A stretch of 64,000 bases of DNA from Zhengitettix transpicula (taxonomy: Eukaryota; Arthropoda; Insecta; Orthoptera; Tetrigidae), in NCBI GenBank assembly GCA_037074705.1, contig JAYJMR010000052.1, positions 45,001 through 109,000 of the forward strand, in the 5' to 3' direction. Numbering within the stretch: position 1 is the first letter of the stretch; each line of letters starts with the position of its first letter. The notes below the pieces were generated by a model. The model ran no database searches. It had not been told where the DNA came from and saw only the letters and a list, made by a program, of their open reading frames with translations. A program made the translations under genes and the position numbers. Shown in pieces: positions 58,056-64,000 of this stretch.

Positions 58056-58238
58056 ACGACTGCTCGTTGTAATCTACGAACGTCTTCCTCGCCGCCGCAC
58101 GCACGCAGCATAGCTGTTGCAAGCGAACATTAGTAAAAACTTACAAATTAATATTCCGCGGATCGAATTATTTTATAATTTTAATTTCTTCTCTACTAAA
58201 GTTTCTTTACATGTATATATATATACACTCTTCTGTGA

Positions 58239-58281
<43 letters not shown>

Positions 58282-58464
58282 ACGACTGCCCGTTGTAATC
58301 TACGAACGTCTTCCTCGCCGCCGCACGCACGCAGCATAGCTGTTGCAAGCGAACATTAGTAAAAACTTACAAATTAATATTCCGCGGATCGAATTATTTT
58401 ATAATTTTAATTTCTTCTCTACTAAAGTTTCTTTACATGTATATATATATACACTCTTCTGTGA

Positions 58465-58499
<35 letters not shown>

Positions 58500-58682
58500 A
58501 CGACTGCCCGTTGTAATCTACGAACGTCTTCCTCGCCGCCGCACGCACGCAGCATAGCTGTTGCAAGCGAACATTAGTAAAAACTTACAAATTAATATTC
58601 CGCGGATCGAATTATTTTATAATTTTAATTTCTTCTCTACTAAAGTTTCTTTACATGTATATATATATACACTCTTCTGTGA

Positions 58683-58723
<41 letters not shown>

Positions 58724-58906
58724 ACGACTGCCCGTTGTAATCTACGAACGTCTTCCTCGCCGCCGCACGCACGCAGCATAGCTGTTGCAAGCGAACATTA
58801 GTAAAAACTTACAAATTAATATTCCGCGGATCGAATTATTTTATAATTTTAATTTCTTCTCTACTAAAGTTTCTTTACATGTATATATATATACACTCTT
58901 CTGTGA

Positions 58907-58945
<39 letters not shown>

Positions 58946-59128
58946 ACGACTGCCCGTTGTAATCTACGAACGTCTTCCTCGCCGCCGCACGCACGCAGCA
59001 TAGCTGTTGCAAGCGAACATTAGTAAAAACTTACAAATTAATATTCCGCGGATCGAATTATTTTATAATTTTAATTTCTTCTCTACTAAAGTTTCTTTAC
59101 ATGTATATATATATACACTCTTCTGTGA

Positions 59129-59166
<38 letters not shown>

Positions 59167-59349
59167 ACGACTGCCCGTTGTAATCTACGAACGTCTTCCT
59201 CGCCGCCGCACGCACGCAGCATAGCTGTTGCAAGCGAACATTAGTAAAAACTTACAAATTAATATTCCGCGGATCGAATTATTTTATAATTTTAATTTCT
59301 TCTCTACTAAAGTTTCTTTACATGTATATATATATACACTCTTCTGTGA

Positions 59350-59391
<42 letters not shown>

Positions 59392-59576
59392 ACGACTGCC
59401 CGTTGTAATCTACGAACGTCTTCCTCGCCGCCGCACGCACGCAGCATAGCTGTTGCAAGCGAACATTAGTAAAAACTTACAAATTAATATTCCGCGGATC
59501 GAATTATTTTATAATTTTAATTTCTTCTCTACTAAAGTTTCTTTACATGTATATATATATATACACTCTTCTGTGA

Positions 59577-59617
<41 letters not shown>

Positions 59618-59800
59618 ACGACTGCCCGTTGTAATCTACGAACGTCTTCCTCGCCGCCGCACGCACGCAGCATAGCTGTTGCAAGCGAACATTAGTAAAA
59701 ACTTACAAATTAATATTCCGCGGATCGAATTATTTTATAATTTTAATTTCTTCTCTACTAAAGTTTCTTTACATGTATATATATATACACTCTTCTGTGA

Positions 59801-59844
<44 letters not shown>

Positions 59845-60027
59845 ACGACTGCCCGTTGTAATCTACGAACGTCTTCCTCGCCGCCGCACGCACGCAGCAT
59901 AGCTGTTGCAAGCGAACATTAGTAAAAACTTACAAATTAATATTCCGCGGATCGAATTATTTTATAATTTTAATTTCTTCTCTACTAAAGTTTCTTTACA
60001 TGTATATATATATACACTCTTCTGTGA

Positions 60028-60065
<38 letters not shown>

Positions 60066-60248
60066 ACGACTGCCCGTTGTAATCTACGAACGTCTTCCTC
60101 GCCGCCGCACGCACGCAGCATAGCTGTTGCAAGCGAACATTAGTAAAAACTTACAAATTAATATTCCGCGGATCGAATTATTTTATAATTTTAATTTCTT
60201 CTCTACTAAAGTTTCTTTACATGTATATATATATACACTCTTCTGTGA

Positions 60249-60290
<42 letters not shown>

Positions 60291-60473
60291 ACGACTGCCC
60301 GTTGTAATCTACGAACGTCTTCCTCGCCGCCGCACGCACGCAGCATAGCTGTTGCAAGCGAACATTAGTAAAAACTTACAAATTAATATTCCGCGGATCG
60401 AATTATTTTATAATTTTAATTTCTTCTCTACTAAAGTTTCTTTACATGTATATATATATACACTCTTCTGTGA

Positions 60474-60516
<43 letters not shown>

Positions 60517-60699
60517 ACGACTGCCCGTTGTAATCTACGAACGTCTTCCTCGCCGCCGCACGCACGCAGCATAGCTGTTGCAAGCGAACATTAGTAAAAA
60601 CTTACAAATTAATATTCCGCGGATCGAATTATTTTATAATTTTAATTTCTTCTCTACTAAAGTTTCTTTACATGTATATATATATACACTCTTCTGTGA

Positions 60700-60739
<40 letters not shown>

Positions 60740-60922
60740 ACGACTGCCCGTTGTAATCTACGAACGTCTTCCTCGCCGCCGCACGCACGCAGCATAGCTG
60801 TTGCAAGCGAACATTAGTAAAAACTTACAAATTAATATTCCGCGGATCGAATTATTTTATAATTTTAATTTCTTCTCTACTAAAGTTTCTTTACATGTAT
60901 ATATATATACACTCTTCTGTGA

Positions 60923-60966
<44 letters not shown>

Positions 60967-61027
60967 ACGACTGCCCGTTGTAATCTACGAACGTCTTCCT
61001 CGCCGCCGCACGCACGCAGCATAGCTG

Positions 61028-61363
61028 TTGCAAGCGAACATTAGTAAAAACTTACAAATTAATATTCCGCGGATCGAATTATTTTATAATTTTAATTTCT
61101 TCTCTACTAAAGTTTCATTACATGTATATATATATACACTCTTCTGTGAGTTAAAAAAAAAAAAAAAAAAAAAAAAAAACACGACTGCCCGTTGTAATCT
61201 ACGAACGTCTTCCTCGCCGCCGCACGCACGCAGCATAGCTGTTGCAAGCGAACATTAGTAAAAACTTACAAATTAATATTCCGCGGATCGAATTATTTTA
61301 TAATTTTAATTTCTTCTCTACTAAAGTTTCATTACATGTATATATATATACACTCTTCTGTGA

Positions 61364-61399
<36 letters not shown>

Positions 61400-61582
61400 A
61401 CGACTGCCCGTTGTAATCTACGAACGTCTTCCTCGCCGCCGCACGCACGCAGCATAGCTGTTGCAAGCGAACATTAGTAAAAACTTACAAATTAATATTC
61501 CGCGGATCGAATTATTTTATAATTTTAATTTCTTCTCTACTAAAGTTTCTTTACATGTATATATATATACACTCTTCTGTGA

Positions 61583-61622
<40 letters not shown>

Positions 61623-61805
61623 ACGACTGCCCGTTGTAATCTACGAACGTCTTCCTCGCCGCCGCACGCACGCAGCATAGCTGTTGCAAGCGAACATTAG
61701 TAAAAACTTACAAATTAATATTCCGCGGATCGAATTATTTTATAATTTTAATTTCTTCTCTACTAAAGTTTCTTTACATGTATATATATATACACTCTTC
61801 TGTGA

Positions 61806-61839
<34 letters not shown>

Positions 61840-62022
61840 ACGACTGCCCGTTGTAATCTACGAACGTCTTCCTCGCCGCCGCACGCACGCAGCATAGCTG
61901 TTGCAAGCGAACATTAGTAAAAACTTACAAATTAATATTCCGCGGATCGAATTATTTTATAATTTTAATTTCTTCTCTACTAAAGTTTCATTACATGTAT
62001 ATATATATACACTCTTCTGTGA

Positions 62023-62054
<32 letters not shown>

Positions 62055-62115
62055 ACGACTGCCCGTTGTAATCTACGAACGTCTTCCTCGCCGCCGCACG
62101 CACGCAGCATAGCTG
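61028..62115 (+). repeat. Higher-order block, copy 2 (variant order V-V-n-n-V)
   Basis: The tttcattac variant occurs at 61117, 61331 and 61990, again in the first, second and fifth of five monomers. A-tracts are 27, 32, 36, 30 and 28. The offsets from copy 1 are 4,460, 4,456 and 4,456 bp. The following monomer carries C to G at 62127 and A41. Confidence 0.82.
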
Positions 62116-62237
62116 TTGCAAGCGAAGATTAGTAAAAACTTACAAATTAATATTCCGCGGATCGAATTATTTTATAATTTTAATTTCTTCTCTACTAAAG
62201 TTTCTTTACATGTATATATATATACACTCTTCTGTGA

Positions 62238-62282
<45 letters not shown>

Positions 62283-62465
62283 ACGACTGCCCGTTGTAAT
62301 CTACGAACGTCTTCCTCGCCGCCGCACGCACGCAGCATAGCTGTTGCAAGCGAACATTAGTAAAAACTTACAAATTAATATTCCGCGGATCGAATTATTT
62401 TATAATTTTAATTTCTTCTCTACTAAAGTTTCTTTACATGTATATATATATACACTCTTCTGTGA

Positions 62466-62503
<38 letters not shown>

Positions 62504-62686
62504 ACGACTGCCCGTTGTAATCTACGAACGTCTTCCTCGCCGCCGCACGCACGCAGCATAGCTGTTGCAAGCGAACATTAGTAAAAACTTACAAATTAAT
62601 ATTCCGCGGATCGAATTATTTTATAATTTTAATTTCTTCTCTACTAAAGTTTCTTTACATGTATATATATATACACTCTTCTGTGA

Positions 62687-62726
<40 letters not shown>

Positions 62727-62909
62727 ACGACTGCCCGTTGTAATCTACGAACGTCTTCCTCGCCGCCGCACGCACGCAGCATAGCTGTTGCAAGCGAACA
62801 TTAGTAAAAACTTACAAATTAATATTCCGCGGATCGAATTATTTTATAATTTTAATTTCTTCTCTACTAAAGTTTCTTTACATGTATATATATATACACT
62901 CTTCTGTGA

Positions 62910-62945
<36 letters not shown>

Positions 62946-63128
62946 ACGACTGCCCGTTGTAATCTACGAACGTCTTCCTCGCCGCCGCACGCACGCAGCA
63001 TAGCTGTTGCAAGCGAACATTAGTAAAAACTTACAAATTAATATTCCGCGGATCGAATTATTTTATAATTTTAATTTCTTCTCTACTAAAGTTTCTTTAC
63101 ATGTATATATATATACACTCTTCTGTGA

Positions 63129-63167
<39 letters not shown>

Positions 63168-63186
63168 ACCATTTTTTTTTACTTCT

Positions 63187-63214
63187 ATATATATTTAAAT
63201 AAATAAATATATAT
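63187..63214 (+). repeat. 11-bp AT inverted repeat at the array edge
   Basis: atatatattta (63187-63197) pairs with taaatatatat (63204-63214) around a 6-nt loop. It lies 22 bp outside the last satellite A-tract. Low-complexity AT sequence makes such palindromes common. Confidence 0.6.
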
Positions 63215-63493
63215 TTAAAAAATGGGGAAAATTTTTAAATGTCGCGTACATGTGAGCGCGTACTGTTTAAAGACAAATATTAACTTTGTTTACAAAGACC
63301 GCGTAACAATGGAAACGTCAACGTGAAAAATTGTAACCGTTATCAATTCCACTTAATTCGCACCAAACTCTGACTGTCTATTCGTTTCTTAGACGACGTC
63401 ATTTCTTTTTTGCTCAATTTGACGGAACTCGTGTGTTTACGTGAGGAATTTAATTTTTTTCTCTTACATTTACGTATCACCCTGCAGCGAGTG

Positions 63494-63502
63494 CAGGTAA
63501 GT
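63494..63502 (+). promoter_or_regulatory. Strong splice-donor-like site
   Basis: cag/gtaagt is a perfect metazoan 5' splice consensus, with the putative intron starting at 63497. It pairs plausibly with the acceptor-like site at 63939, giving a 443-bp intron. No transcript evidence is available from sequence alone. Confidence 0.4.
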
Positions 63503-63542
63503 GCCGCTAGGTGGGGACGTACTGTAACAATAAAACTGTTCC

Positions 63543-63779
63543 CCAAAATACGAGCTCCTGGCGGAGAGGCTCCGGCTTCGCTACGACGACGTCAAGTTCC
63601 ACGCCTTCGTCGTCGGCAGCCTCGGCTCCTGGGACCCTGCCAACGACGCGGTACTCCGGGACCTTGGGGTCTCCAGGCGGTACGCGAAAACTATGAAGAA
63701 CATCATCGTCTCCGAGACACTGCGGTGGTCGCGTGATATGTATGTGGAGCATATCACGGGCCGCCGACAGTATGTATAA
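63543..63779 (+). pseudogene. C-terminal fragment of a non-LTR retroelement ORF2-like protein
   Basis: About 78 codons, open to TAA at 63777-63779, with no start codon of its own. The translation has protein-like composition with motifs RYDDVKFHAFVVGSLGSWD, then LGVSRRYAK, then SETLRWSRDMYVEH and a final GRRQYV. From memory this resembles the extreme C-terminus of R1/R2-like reverse transcriptase ORFs found in many copies in insect genomes; I cannot confirm the clade. No catalytic reverse transcriptase or endonuclease motif remains, so it is a non-functional remnant. Codon use is GC-rich compared with the surrounding DNA, as expected for an inserted coding fragment. The alternative is a last exon of a host gene, made less likely by the nearby 24-base poly(A). 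Confidence 0.55.
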
Positions 63780-63867
63780 GGATTCTGGAGAGCGGGTTCC
63801 TGTATCGTCCGCCTAGAAAAACCACCCTCCCGCCCTGCCTTTATTTAAATAATGTCCTGTTGCTTCC

Positions 63868-63891
63868 AAAAAAAAAAAAAAAAAAAAAAAA
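63868..63891 (+). repeat. 24-base A-tract
   Basis: Follows the truncated retroelement's untranslated region and is best read as its poly(A) tail. It is shorter than the satellite A-tracts and unrelated to them by context. Confidence 0.75.
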
Positions 63892-63895
63892 GGAA

Positions 63896-63945
63896 ATAGT
63901 CCTGAATATCTACTTTTGGCTTTCTCCTTTATTTCTCAGGACTAT
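63896..63945 (+). repeat. 10-bp inverted repeat spanning a splice-acceptor-like site
   Basis: atagtcctga (63896-63905) is the exact reverse complement of tcaggactat (63936-63945). Between the arms is a pyrimidine-rich stretch. The right arm contains the cag/g acceptor-like junction, so folding could hide or present that site; function is inference. Confidence 0.55.
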
Positions 63946-64000
63946 CGGACAGCGACGACCAGCAGATACCTGATTCCGGGATCGCCTGGAACTTTGAAAA
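63919..64000 (+). promoter_or_regulatory. Splice-acceptor-like site and possible exon start
   Basis: A pyrimidine-rich tract leads into ttctcag at 63933-63939. The sequence after it (63940-64000) stays open in one frame from 63942 to the window end and encodes an acidic, protein-like stretch beginning LSDSDDQQIPD. This may be the 5' part of a host exon that continues beyond the window. No family recognised; 60 bp is too short for confidence. Confidence 0.3.

Larger units (their letters stand above)
34531..63164 (+). repeat. Right arm of the satellite array
   Basis: About 128 further copies of the same unit in the same orientation and in exact phase with the left arm, showing the two arms are one array split by the retrotransposon. 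Copies from about 35 to 50 kb are very uniform (mostly A37 or A38, in long runs). Beyond 50 kb A-tracts vary and point variants accumulate. The last unit ends inside its A-tract (33 As at 63132-63164), after which unrelated sequence begins. Confidence 0.97.
63165..63533. other. Non-satellite flank, no gene recognised
   Basis: The sequence changes completely at the end of the last A-tract. It starts with a T-run and TA-rich DNA, then moderately AT-rich sequence of ordinary complexity. No reading frame with a convincing ATG or known domain is visible. A cytoplasmic-looking coding signal is absent; the region could be an upstream region or non-coding exon of a host gene, given the splice-donor-like site at its right end. 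Confidence 0.7.
63534..63891 (+). mobile_element. 5'-truncated non-LTR retrotransposon tail with poly(A)
   Basis: The sequence holds the last part of a reverse transcriptase-like reading frame, then 88 bp of 3' untranslated sequence, then 24 As at 63868-63891. This is the normal shape of a 5'-truncated copy made by target-primed reverse transcription. The left border is uncertain (the frame is open after TAA at 63531), and I could not find a convincing target-site duplication. Confidence 0.6.

Noticed and set aside
1..63164. Telomeric repeat (TTAGG-type) array
   Set aside because: Only a single ttag occurs per 225-bp unit; there is no short tandem telomere motif.
63410..63736. 108-residue plus-strand frame across the right flank
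   Set aside because: It has no ATG start, crosses the splice-donor-like site and runs out of frame with the recognised retroelement fragment.

Overview
The window is eukaryotic nuclear repeat DNA. More than nine tenths of it is one head-to-tail satellite array with a unit of about 225 bp. The array is interrupted by a single intact Ty3/gypsy-type LTR retrotransposon and ends in about 0.8 kb of non-satellite flank on the right. There is no bacterial gene content. The retrotransposon has a CsRn1-type Gag finger, a tRNA-Trp-like primer site and no envelope gene. With the splice-like signals and the non-LTR retroelement tail in the right flank, this points to an invertebrate, most likely an insect. 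A hymenopteran is my guess from family resemblance only; nothing here proves it.

Layout. Positions 1-29771 are satellite, about 132 copies. Positions 29772-34530 are the LTR retrotransposon: two 287-bp LTRs, primer binding site, gag, a -1 frameshift signal, pol, and a short AT-rich 3' untranslated stretch. It is flanked by the 4-bp duplication aaag. Positions 34531-63164 resume the satellite in exact register, about 128 copies. Positions 63165-64000 are flank: an AT-rich palindromic stretch, a strong splice-donor-like site, the 3' end of a non-LTR reverse transcriptase reading frame with its own poly(A) tail, and a splice-acceptor-like site near the window end.

The satellite unit is a constant 187-bp core plus one genomic A-tract, usually 36-39 bases (about 27 to 50 at the extremes). 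The core has an AT-rich 125-bp half, with a 16-bp TA palindrome, and a CpG-rich 62-bp half. Copies are almost identical through most of the array, apart from A-tract length and a few private indels. Variation is concentrated just left of the retrotransposon (about 25.8-29.7 kb) and toward the right edge (about 50-63 kb). There, a 20-monomer, 4.46-kb higher-order duplication can be read from a linked point variant. Apparent 60-80 residue reading frames in the monomers are by-products of the A-tract (poly-lysine) and are not genes.

The retrotransposon looks young and structurally complete: the LTRs differ at one base and both long frames are open. Gag is made directly. Pol (protease, reverse transcriptase, RNase H, integrase) lies in the -1 frame and is predicted to be made by frameshifting at a G GGA AAC heptamer followed, 6 nt later, by a perfect 10-bp GC-rich stem-loop. 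The most unusual feature of the window is the satellite itself: a long, homogeneous array that carries a templated poly(A) every 187 bp.
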